Shown: positions 7,902 through 14,931 of the stretch, piece after piece
Position numbering within the stretch: position 1 is the first letter of the stretch
How the letters are laid out: each line of letters opens with the position of its first letter
Assembly (NCBI GenBank): GCA_041628815.1
Contig: JBFKOL010000048.1
Span: forward strand, 1 to 18,074
Direction: 5' to 3'
Origin: JBFKOL01 sp041628815
GTDB taxonomy: Bacteria > Bacteroidota > Bacteroidia > Chitinophagales > Saprospiraceae
Length of the DNA: 18,074 nt
Notes under the pieces: model-generated
The model's input: only the letters and a program-made list of their open reading frames with translations
The model's database searches: none
What the model was told of the DNA's origin: nothing
Position numbers and translations under genes: made by a program

Positions 7902-8770
7902 TGGATACCAGTGAAATTCTGAAAAAGGTCAGGAAAATTGAGATTAAAACGAAGGAGATCAGCAAACATCTTTTCTCGGGCGAATACAACAGTACTTTCA
8001 AAGGCCGCGGAATGTCCTTCAGTGAGGTGCGTGATTATACGTATGGTGATGATGTCCGGAATATCGACTGGAACGTAACAGCCCGCACAGGAATTCCTCA
8101 TGTGAAGATTTACGAGGAGGAGAGAGAATTGACTGTTGTATTCCTCATAGACATGAGCAGGTCTTCTTTTTTTGGCACGGTCAATCAGTTTAAGAATGAG
8201 ATTAATGCAGAAATAGTTGCTACCCTGGCTTTTTCGGCAATGAACAACCACGACAAAGTCGGTGCCATCCTCTATACCGACAGGGTGGAAAAGTACATTC
8301 CGCCCAAAAAAGGACGACAGCACATTCTCAGGATCATCCGCGAAATGATTTATTTCACTCCGGTGCATACGGGAACTGCAGTTGCTGAGGCGCTTGTTTA
8401 CCTGAACAGCGTCATTAAAAAGCGCAGTATTGCATTTATTCTGTCAGATTTTTTTTCAGATGATTACGAGACCATGTTGAAGGTTGCTGCTCGCAAACAC
8501 GACGTGATCGGTATTCGCATGTATGACGAAATGGAAAGCCAGCTTCCAAAGGTGGGGCTGTTAAAAGTCAGGGATGCAGAGACGGGTGTGGAAACCGTCT
8601 TGGATACATCATCTTCCAGGGTGCGCAGGGCTTATGAGGAGCAATTTGCAGCCCATAACGAATACTTCAAACAGGCATTCCGGAGATCCGGAGCGAGTTC
8701 TATCAGTATCAACACGAGAGAAGATTACATCATACATCTATTGAGATTTTTCAAAAGCCGGCATAAGTGA
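7901..8770 (+). CDS. DUF58 domain protein of the Bat operon
   Basis: The protein has 289 residues when started at the ATG at 7901, which shares one base with the previous stop (TGATG). A TTG three bases upstream is possible, but MDTSEILKKVRKIEIKT is the usual family N-terminus. The DUF58 signature is clear: GEYNSTFKGRGMSFSEVRDY near 27, then YGDDVRNIDWNVTARTG. A VWA-like fold follows, with LIDMSRSS near 84 and a second acidic position in FILSDFFSDDYE near 182. DUF58 proteins accompany MoxR in most Bat-type operons and are thought to be partners or clients of the ATPase. No transmembrane segment is visible, so it is probably cytoplasmic or peripheral. The following gene overlaps its stop by four bases (GTGA). 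Confidence 0.93.
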   Translation: MDTSEILKKVRKIEIKTKEISKHLFSGEYNSTFKGRGMSFSEVRDYTYGDDVRNIDWNVTARTGIPHVKIYEEERELTVVFLIDMSRSSFFGTVNQFKNEINAEIVATLAFSAMNNHDKVGAILYTDRVEKYIPPKKGRQHILRIIREMIYFTPVHTGTAVAEALVYLNSVIKKRSIAFILSDFFSDDYETMLKVAARKHDVIGIRMYDEMESQLPKVGLLKVRDAETGVETVLDTSSSRVRRAYEEQFAAHNEYFKQAFRRSGASSISINTREDYIIHLLRFFKSRHK

Positions 8771-9876
8771 TTCGGAAATACCTCATTTTGATCTATGGTT
8801 TGCTGCTATATTGTGATGCACCGGCACAGTTAGAAGTGACCGCTTTCTGGTCTCAGGACACCGTTGAAATGGGACAAATTTGCCAGTTGACCCTCACGAT
8901 TTTCAAACCTGTAAATACGCGCATTCTGGCCGTGTCTCGCAATGTTGTGGACAGTGTTTACTCGGCCTATCAGACACTGCAGGCTCTAGGGCAGGATACG
9001 AGTCGTTCCGTGGTGCCTCTGCTGGCTGACTATGACCTGCTGAATTATGGAGGGTGGCAAGATCCCGGGGAGAAGTTTTATTTTGGGCCGAACGATCTTT
9101 CGTGGGATAGTTCATCCAGTGGCCGGGATGAATTGCTTCAGAATTCCTTCGATCTGCGGTTGTGGGACCCGGGGGAGAATTTCATTTTTTTACCTGCTGT
9201 GCTGTACGACTCAGGGGCCGGTCAGGAACAACACCAAGAGCCAGGGGTAGTCAAGGTCTTCGTTTCACCTCCAGCGGTAGTAGCCAATACCCAGTCTGAT
9301 TCACTGTCGATGGCCCCCATTAAACCCATCATCGCAGAACCATCCAATATCACCGACTTTATAGGAATATTTTATGGGCTGGCTGCACTTGCGATTGCGG
9401 CCCTTGGATACTGGATTTTTTCGCTGGTATCAAGGAAAAGAAATTACCGGGAAGCGGTCGAAGAGAAGCCTAAGGAGCCAGCACACGTGATAGCGCTTGA
9501 CGCACTCTACAAGCTCAGAAATGAAAAGTTGTGGCAGGCGGGAGAAATAAAAAACTATCAATCGAGACTTACACATATCATACGCGAGTACATCGAAAAT
9601 CGCTACTCCATACCTGCCTTAGAAGTCACAACGGACGAAATTGTCAAAAGGGTAAGAAACGTCGTGTTGTCAGGAAATCTTATAAATTCCATGGAACGTG
9701 TACTAAGGGTAGCTGATCTTGTCAAATTTGCAAAAGCGACTCCGGATTTGGCAATACATGAACAATTTATGGAAGAGGCGCTGCATTTCGTCCGTGAAAC
9801 TAAAGAGACGGAGCAAAAAACAGAAGATGCGACAGGAGGAATGACTGGGACAAATAAGGAAATCAAGGCAATATGA
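8767..9876 (+). CDS. DUF4381-like single-pass membrane protein of the Bat operon
   Basis: The protein has 369 residues and starts with GTG, overlapping the DUF58 stop (GTGA). Residues 1-20 form a signal peptide with likely cleavage after CDAPA. The periplasmic part (about 21-195) is beta-rich and contains two similar motifs, WQDPGEKFYF (97-106) and WDPGENFIF (133-141). A transmembrane helix lies at about 198-220 (FIGIFYGLAALAIAALGYW). The cytoplasmic tail has ALDALYKLRNEKLWQAGE and the IIREYIENRYSIPALEVTTDEI pattern found in DUF4381-like and BatD tails. The topology and its place between the DUF58 gene and batA match the hypothetical gene usually found at this position in Bacteroidota Bat operons. 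Its role is probably structural or signalling within the Bat complex. Confidence 0.85.
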   Translation: MIRKYLILIYGLLLYCDAPAQLEVTAFWSQDTVEMGQICQLTLTIFKPVNTRILAVSRNVVDSVYSAYQTLQALGQDTSRSVVPLLADYDLLNYGGWQDPGEKFYFGPNDLSWDSSSSGRDELLQNSFDLRLWDPGENFIFLPAVLYDSGAGQEQHQEPGVVKVFVSPPAVVANTQSDSLSMAPIKPIIAEPSNITDFIGIFYGLAALAIAALGYWIFSLVSRKRNYREAVEEKPKEPAHVIALDALYKLRNEKLWQAGEIKNYQSRLTHIIREYIENRYSIPALEVTTDEIVKRVRNVVLSGNLINSMERVLRVADLVKFAKATPDLAIHEQFMEEALHFVRETKETEQKTEDATGGMTGTNKEIKAI

Positions 9877-10880
9877 ATGAGCTGTTTTCCATGTTTCATT
9901 TTGTCAATCCAGAGGCTTTTGCGCTTTTGATATTGCTGCCGCTGGCTGTTTGGTATCAGAAAAAGAGAAAGAACCGGTCCTACACAGTATTTATTATTTC
10001 GTCATTGCAGGGTATGGAAACCCATCGTTCATGGCGCAGTAGGTTGTATCCCTATATACCTTTATTGAGGGCCTTTGCATTTATATTCACCGTCGCGGCA
10101 CTGGCACGCCCTCAACTTACATTGAAGGAGGAAGAGGTTAAGGCGGAAGGCATCGACATCATCATGGTCATGGATATATCGAGTAGTATGCTGGCACAAG
10201 ACTTTAAACCAGACAGGTTGGAAGTCAGTAAATTGGTGGCCAAGCAATTTGTAGATAAGAGAGCATTTGATAGGATAGGACTCGTTGTTTTTGCCGGTGA
10301 AAGTTTCACGCAATGTCCGTTGACGACGGATCACAGGGTAGTCAAGGACTTTCTCGATGCCCTGCAATGCGGACTCCTCGAGGACGGCACAGCTATAGGT
10401 ATGGGACTGGCCTCAGCTGTCAACAGGCTAAAAGACAGTGAAGCGAAAAGTAAGGTGGTAATATTGCTTACGGACGGGGTCAACAATTCGGGGTACATTA
10501 AGCCGATGACAGCAGCTGAAATTGCTCAAGAATTGGATACCAAGGTCTATACCATCGGCATCGGTACTCGCGGCCAGGCCCTTTCACCGGTGAGCCGCAG
10601 AAGCGATGGGCGCTATATTTTCGGTATGGCCAACGTGGAAATTGATGAGCGCCTATTGAATGAAATTGCACAAATGACGGGGGGGAAATACTACAGGGCA
10701 ACGGACCAGACAAGCCTGGAAGCAATCTATGAGGAAATTGATCAACTTGAAAAGACAGAAATGGAAATTACCACATATAGAAGATACAGCGAGGAGTTCA
10801 GAAGATTTCTCATTTTCGCGATTGGTCTTATGGGTACAGATATGGTTCTTCGGTGGACATTTTTTAGGCGGTTGCCTTAA
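9873..10880 (+). CDS. batA: BatA, von Willebrand A-domain membrane protein
   Basis: The protein has 335 residues and its ATG overlaps the previous stop (ATGA). Two transmembrane helices lie at about 12-28 and 62-80 and a third near the C-terminus (about 312-330). The VWA domain is held on one side of the membrane between them. The metal-ion-dependent adhesion site is intact: D101-x-S103-x-S105 in MDISSSM, T173 in DGTAIGMG and D201 in LTDGVNN. The Bat proteins are described as contributing to aerotolerance and stress resistance in Bacteroides and other bacteria. The client of the MIDAS site is unknown. The MoxR ATPase encoded first in the operon is the expected partner. It is paired with batB, which has the same architecture and is probably an old duplicate. 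Confidence 0.93.
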   Translation: MNELFSMFHFVNPEAFALLILLPLAVWYQKKRKNRSYTVFIISSLQGMETHRSWRSRLYPYIPLLRAFAFIFTVAALARPQLTLKEEEVKAEGIDIIMVMDISSSMLAQDFKPDRLEVSKLVAKQFVDKRAFDRIGLVVFAGESFTQCPLTTDHRVVKDFLDALQCGLLEDGTAIGMGLASAVNRLKDSEAKSKVVILLTDGVNNSGYIKPMTAAEIAQELDTKVYTIGIGTRGQALSPVSRRSDGRYIFGMANVEIDERLLNEIAQMTGGKYYRATDQTSLEAIYEEIDQLEKTEMEITTYRRYSEEFRRFLIFAIGLMGTDMVLRWTFFRRLP

Positions 10881-10906
10881 AAGTTTGCTACAATTAAAAT
10901 TTGTTC

Positions 10907-11911
10907 ATGTTTCGATTTGAACATCAGGAATACATCAATATGCTGTGGGTGATCCCAGTGCTGATAGGAATCTACCTTATCTACGTGTATTACCGCCGAA
11001 CACGTATTTCAAGACTGGGAGATACTCATCTTGTCAGGAGGTTGGTGCCGGGATTGGCGCAGCTGAGGAACCACGTTAAAGCAATATTGCTTTTTTTGTT
11101 GATTGCCACGCTCATCGTGGCTTACGCCAATCCCCAATGGGGCAACAAAAAGGAAAAAGTTACAACGGAGAGTTCGGATATTTATATCGCCCTGGACATT
11201 TCGCAGAGTATGATGGCTGAAGATGTCTCACCAAATCGACTGGAAAGGGCTAAACGTCTAGCTCAAAACATAGTCAAAGCGCTGAAGGGAAACCGTATCG
11301 GTATTATTTTATTTGCAGGAAATGCCTACCTGCAAATGCCTTTGTCAACTGATTATTCCGCTGCCCTGCTGTTTATTTCCAGTGCCAATACCCGTCAGGC
11401 AGCCACACAAGGTACAGCAATAGGAGAAGCCATAGACCTGGCTTTAAGGGCCTATGAACCCGGCAAGGCCAGCCAGAGAGCTCTGATTATATTGACTGAC
11501 GGAGAAAATCACGAAGAAGAAGTGCTTACGAAGGCCACTGAAGCTTCGTCGGCAGGATTGCATATCTACACGGTTGGAGTGGGTACTGAAGAAGGTACCT
11601 TTATTCCTTATACCACGCAAGGTCGTGAATTATTCAAGAGAGATGACGATGGCAATCCGGTCCAGAGCGCCCTCAACCTGGTAATGATTGAAGAGCTAGC
11701 CAAGGCAGGTAATGGAAAGTCATACCTTGTCGGTCAGGGAAACGAGGTGGTAACGGGATTGCAAGAAGCGATAGCAACACTTGAAAAACAAGAAGTCGAG
11801 CAGCGGTCGTTTACGGATTTTGCCAGCTATTTTCAATACCTTTTGATCTTTGGAATTATTTTAATGACTGTTGAGTTTATCATACCAGAGAGAAGGAAAA
11901 CTGCTTTTTAA
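10907..11911 (+). CDS. batB: BatB, von Willebrand A-domain membrane protein
   Basis: The protein has 334 residues. I chose the ATG at 10907 because MFRFEHQEYINML matches the usual BatB N-terminus; a TTG two codons upstream is less likely. Transmembrane helices lie near 10-26 and 55-73, with another at the C-terminus (about 309-326). The MIDAS site is complete: D97-x-S99-x-S101 in LDISQSM, T170 in GTAIGEA and D198 in LTDGENHEE. It differs from BatA in that a long conserved loop (QGRELFKRDDDGNPVQS, near 241) follows the domain core. It probably works as a pair with BatA in the same envelope complex. The 26-base gap after batA is AT-rich and shows no convincing promoter. The next gene begins two bases after its stop. 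Confidence 0.93.
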   Translation: MFRFEHQEYINMLWVIPVLIGIYLIYVYYRRTRISRLGDTHLVRRLVPGLAQLRNHVKAILLFLLIATLIVAYANPQWGNKKEKVTTESSDIYIALDISQSMMAEDVSPNRLERAKRLAQNIVKALKGNRIGIILFAGNAYLQMPLSTDYSAALLFISSANTRQAATQGTAIGEAIDLALRAYEPGKASQRALIILTDGENHEEEVLTKATEASSAGLHIYTVGVGTEEGTFIPYTTQGRELFKRDDDGNPVQSALNLVMIEELAKAGNGKSYLVGQGNEVVTGLQEAIATLEKQEVEQRSFTDFASYFQYLLIFGIILMTVEFIIPERRKTAF

Positions 11912-11913
11912 AA

Positions 11914-12630
11914 ATGAAATGTATTCTTTTTTTCATCTGTTACCTGATAGGTGCCGCCTACCTCTATGGGCAATCGGCACACAAGCTTTTGAGGCAAGGT
12001 GACAGGGCGTACAATGGAGATGATTTGACCCTCGCCGAGGAAAGCTACCGCAAGGCGCTTGAGAAGAGAAGATCTTTTAAAGGTGCTTTTAATCTGGGCA
12101 ATTCGGTATATCGACAGGACAGGTTTGATGAGGCTGCCCAACTGTTCGGCAACGTTGTCGAAGGGACAGATTCGAACATTGAAAAAGCCCAGGCTCAATA
12201 TAACCAGGGTAATGCCCTATTAAAGAGCGGTAAAGGTGATGAAGCAATTGCATCCTATAAGAGAGCCCTTGAAGCCAACCCGAATGATCCCGATATCCTG
12301 AAAAATCTATACATCGCCAAAATGATGCAGCAACAACAACGTCAACAGCAAAATCAACAGGATAAGAAACAGGATAATAGTCAGCAACAGGACGAACATC
12401 AAGAGGAAAGTCAACAGCAGAATCAGGATCAACAAAATGGCCAGGATTCGAGGCAACCATCAGACGTCAACAGTGAAGGGCAAAGAGAAGGAGAGGCCCC
12501 TCAAAACCAGGATTTGAGTAAGGAGGATGCCCTTAAGCTTTTGCAGGTTATAGAGAACGAAGAAAAGAACGTCCAGGAAAAATTGCGAAAAACCAGTGGC
12601 AAAAAGAATAAACCCAAAAAAGATTGGTAA
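11914..12630 (+). CDS. batC: BatC, TPR protein with glutamine-rich tail
   Basis: The protein has 238 residues. Residues 1-20 are a signal peptide, likely cut after YLYG or nearby, so the mature protein is periplasmic or surface-exposed. Residues about 22-130 carry three tetratricopeptide repeats: LRQGDRAYNGDDLTLAEESY, then FNLGNSVYRQDRFDEAAQLF, then YNQGNALLKSGKGDEAIASY with the ending ALEANPNDPD. A low-complexity Q/D/E tail follows at about 138-195. The C-terminus (about 200-238) is a charged helix with EDALKLLQVIENEEKN, also found in other BatC proteins, and a lysine-rich end. The TPRs probably scaffold BatA, BatB and BatD. It starts two bases after batB, and a 30-base gap separates it from the short BatD-like gene. 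Confidence 0.9.
   Translation: MKCILFFICYLIGAAYLYGQSAHKLLRQGDRAYNGDDLTLAEESYRKALEKRRSFKGAFNLGNSVYRQDRFDEAAQLFGNVVEGTDSNIEKAQAQYNQGNALLKSGKGDEAIASYKRALEANPNDPDILKNLYIAKMMQQQQRQQQNQQDKKQDNSQQQDEHQEESQQQNQDQQNGQDSRQPSDVNSEGQREGEAPQNQDLSKEDALKLLQVIENEEKNVQEKLRKTSGKKNKPKKDW
12328..12447 (+). repeat. CAA/CAG-rich low-complexity tract inside batC
   Basis: The tract encodes a glutamine-rich segment (about residues 139-178) with mixed CAA and CAG codons and interspersed Asp, Glu and Lys. It is not a perfect tandem repeat, and the mixed codons suggest selection on the amino acids rather than pure slippage. It probably forms a disordered linker between the TPR domain and the C-terminal helix. Confidence 0.6.
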
Positions 12631-12660
12631 AATAAAATCTATATAAAACCCGGGCTTATC

Positions 12661-13158
12661 ATGAAAACTGTATTGACAGTACTTTTCATCATGTTTTTTG
12701 TGGGTCATTCCAACGGGCAGGAAGGCATTTTCAGCGTGTCTATGGATAAAGACACTTTGATGATGTACAATTTATTGGAAGTAACTTTTTCCCTGGAGAA
12801 TATTCACGGAGATTTTATTCCTCCGGAATTCAAAGGTCTTCGGGTTATCAGCGGACCCAATGTTTCAAGTCAGTTCAATATGTTCAACGGGCGGATCACA
12901 CAGAAAGCGACTTACACCTATTATCTCGAACCTTTGCAGCCAGGAGTAGCCGAGATCACTGCAGCAGGCTTGAATGATGGCACGACAGTTTTACAAACAT
13001 CACCCTTGAAGATTGTGGTTCTCGCCAACCCCGGCGGCATTACTCAACACAAAGGTCGGTATACTTTCGAGCAAAGACTGACCTTTCGGGATACGGCAGC
13101 AATGCGTACAGACACGCTTCGTGCGAAACTCAAAAATATCCAAAAGAAAAAAATTTGA
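12661..13158 (+). CDS. Short BatD-like protein (N-terminal domain only)
   Basis: The protein has 165 residues. Residues 1-19 form a signal peptide (ending SNGQ). The single beta-sandwich domain at about 22-122 is clearly related to the first domain of BatD encoded next to it: VTFSLEN against VTFTLEN, SGPNVSSQ against SGPNRSSQ, NGRITQK against NGQVSQK. After this domain there is only a basic tail (LKNIQKKKI) and no transmembrane helix, so it should be a free periplasmic protein. Its stop codon TGA is followed at once by the ATG of batD in the same frame. It could be a functional accessory subunit or a partial duplicate of batD. The intact signal peptide and the clean domain end argue for a working gene. 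Confidence 0.75.
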   Translation: MKTVLTVLFIMFFVGHSNGQEGIFSVSMDKDTLMMYNLLEVTFSLENIHGDFIPPEFKGLRVISGPNVSSQFNMFNGRITQKATYTYYLEPLQPGVAEITAAGLNDGTTVLQTSPLKIVVLANPGGITQHKGRYTFEQRLTFRDTAAMRTDTLRAKLKNIQKKKI

Positions 13159-14877
13159 ATGGGCCGATGGTGGTTTGCAGCATATTGTATACTTGTCTCG
13201 AGCCTGATGTTGACGGGGCAGGAGGTGAAATTTTCGGCGTCTACTGATGCCCGTGAAATTATAGCAGGCAATTACTTCCAGGTGACCTTTACCCTGGAAA
13301 ATGCCAAAGGTGGTCGATTTGAGGCCCCTTCCTTTGAGGGCTTTGACATATTGTCCGGTCCAAACCGTTCGTCACAAATGTCCATAGTCAATGGACAGGT
13401 AAGTCAGAAAATCTCTTTTAGTTATACGTTGACAACAGATAACCCGGGATCGTACAGTATCGGTCCTGCGAGAATAGAGGTAGACAATGGCACGATGGAA
13501 TCACAAGCGGTAGCCATTCAAGTATTGCCTCCTGATCCGAATGCGAGATCTCAACAAAACCCTGAATCTGAAAACTTTATTCGCTTGGAGATCAGTGATG
13601 ACATGGTGCACATAGGACAGCAGGTCACGCTGAAATATGTATTGTACACCACTGCGGATGTACGATCATTTAATTTTACCCGGCTTCCTCAGTTTGATGG
13701 GTTTTTTGCCCAGGAAATTCAGAATTATACAGATCGGCCTGTTCAGGTTGTGGAAAATGGAAAACAGTATGTCCGTCGCACCATCAAAGTGATCGCCCTG
13801 TTTCCGCAACAGAAAGGAATATTTGAGATAGAAGGGGCAAAGGTTAATATCGGGATAGCGTCTAAGGGATCCAGGAGTAGTTTCTTTTTCAATACCTATT
13901 TAAAGCCTGTAGCTCTAACTACAGAGTCAACCCATATCCAGGTGGTCGATCTGCCAGGTGGTAACCCATCGTCCTTCAGTGGTGGCGTTGGAAAGTTTGA
14001 ATTGGCGACGTCGCTTGACAAAACGACCATTCAGCGCGATGATGCCATCACCCTGACGTTGCAAATTAGAGGAGACGGCGACAACAAGTTTATACAGGCT
14101 CCTGAACAACCCTTTTTCAGCGATTTTGAAGTGTATGATCCGAATCTCTTGCGTGAACAGACCGTAGTGCGGGGCGGGAGAATAGAGTTGACCAAAACTT
14201 TTGAATACCTGCTCGTTCCTCGCCGTCCGGGAAAAATCAGCTTCAAACCCGAATTGAGTTATTTTGATATCGACAGCAACACCTATGTCACCCTTTATGG
14301 CAATGAATACGTCGTTGAGGTCTTACAGTCTGTCGAAAGAAGAGTGGCGGAATTTGATGAGCAAGAAATCGTTCTGCCCCCCATGTTTTCAGTCACGCGG
14401 CTCAAAAAAAAGTCGGATTATTTCTATGGTTCAACAACTTTTTGGGTAGCCAACGGTGCCCTGGCATTTGGTTTTTTAGGTCTTCTGTTGGTCCGTCAGG
14501 TTAAAAACAAGAGAGATGCCATCGATCCATCTTTAAAGCGATTTGATAAGGCTAAAAAGATGGCCATTAAGACGCTGCTGACTGCAAAGCAATCGCTCGA
14601 AGCAGGTGATACCAACGCATTCTATGCCAATCTAAGGAAGAGTATCCTCGCCTACATCGCAGATAAAACATCCAACCCGTCTGCACAATTGACCAAAGAT
14701 GACGTGAAAGTTCTTTTATCGAACAACCAATTGGGTGAAATAATGGACGAAGTCATTTTGCTGCTTGAAAAAGGAGAACAGGCGCTCTACGCTCCGCTTC
14801 AACCTGGAGGAGAATCCGAATCGTACGAATTGGCGGTGGATCTTATTAAAAAAATGGAGACGGAGTTTAAAAAGTAA
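13159..14877 (+). CDS. batD: BatD, envelope protein
   Basis: The protein has 572 residues, typical for BatD. Residues 1-20 are a signal peptide (ending LTGQ). The periplasmic part consists of several Ig-like beta domains: the first at about 22-125 with SGPNRSSQ, the second at about 140-255, and the third at about 270-400 ending in the FEYLLVPRRPGKISF motif. A transmembrane helix lies at about 427-446 (FWVANGALAFGFLGLLLV). The cytoplasmic tail (about 450-572) contains FDKAKKMAIKTLLTAKQSLE and the FYANLRKSILAYIADK pattern, which resembles the tail of the DUF4381-like protein upstream. BatD is thought to bridge the periplasm to the BatA/BatB complex. It is the last gene of the operon in this window, since batE is not found downstream. 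Confidence 0.92.
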   Translation: MGRWWFAAYCILVSSLMLTGQEVKFSASTDAREIIAGNYFQVTFTLENAKGGRFEAPSFEGFDILSGPNRSSQMSIVNGQVSQKISFSYTLTTDNPGSYSIGPARIEVDNGTMESQAVAIQVLPPDPNARSQQNPESENFIRLEISDDMVHIGQQVTLKYVLYTTADVRSFNFTRLPQFDGFFAQEIQNYTDRPVQVVENGKQYVRRTIKVIALFPQQKGIFEIEGAKVNIGIASKGSRSSFFFNTYLKPVALTTESTHIQVVDLPGGNPSSFSGGVGKFELATSLDKTTIQRDDAITLTLQIRGDGDNKFIQAPEQPFFSDFEVYDPNLLREQTVVRGGRIELTKTFEYLLVPRRPGKISFKPELSYFDIDSNTYVTLYGNEYVVEVLQSVERRVAEFDEQEIVLPPMFSVTRLKKKSDYFYGSTTFWVANGALAFGFLGLLLVRQVKNKRDAIDPSLKRFDKAKKMAIKTLLTAKQSLEAGDTNAFYANLRKSILAYIADKTSNPSAQLTKDDVKVLLSNNQLGEIMDEVILLLEKGEQALYAPLQPGGESESYELAVDLIKKMETEFKK

Positions 14878-14899
14878 TTAGGATTACGGCATGAGCGAG

Positions 14900-14907
14900 T
14901 ATCTTTG
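14900..14907 (+). promoter_or_regulatory. -7 promoter box for asnS
   Basis: TATCTTTG matches TAnnTTTG exactly and is followed by GCGGGC. The predicted transcript start, near 14914, lies about 18 bases before the asnS ATG. No good TTTG -33 box is seen at 19-21 bases upstream. The six-base inverted repeat ATGAGC (14891-14896) / GCTCAT (14911-14916) surrounds the box with a 14-base interval. Confidence 0.5.
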
Positions 14908-14931
14908 CGGGCTCATTAAGCATCCGGGACA

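Noticed and set aside
7805..8368. A 187-codon frame on the minus strand across the 422-residue protein and DUF58 gene boundary
   Set aside because: It lies opposite two well-supported genes, has no recognisable domain or signal, and its codons mirror the conserved DUF58 motifs on the other strand.
10881..10906. Promoter between batA and batB
   Set aside because: The AT-rich gap has TAAAATTTG, one base too long for TAnnTTTG, and no spaced TTG box.
12328..12447. CRISPR-like or tandem repeat array
   Set aside because: The repetition is codon-level glutamine bias with no fixed unit or spacer.
13144..13158. Programmed frameshift at the A7 run or readthrough of the TGA joining the short BatD-like gene to batD
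   Set aside because: Both genes have their own signal peptide, and they are already in the same frame, so a frameshift would not join them.
14891..14916. Hairpin terminator after batD
   Set aside because: The arms are only six bases, the 14-base loop is long, and no T-run follows.
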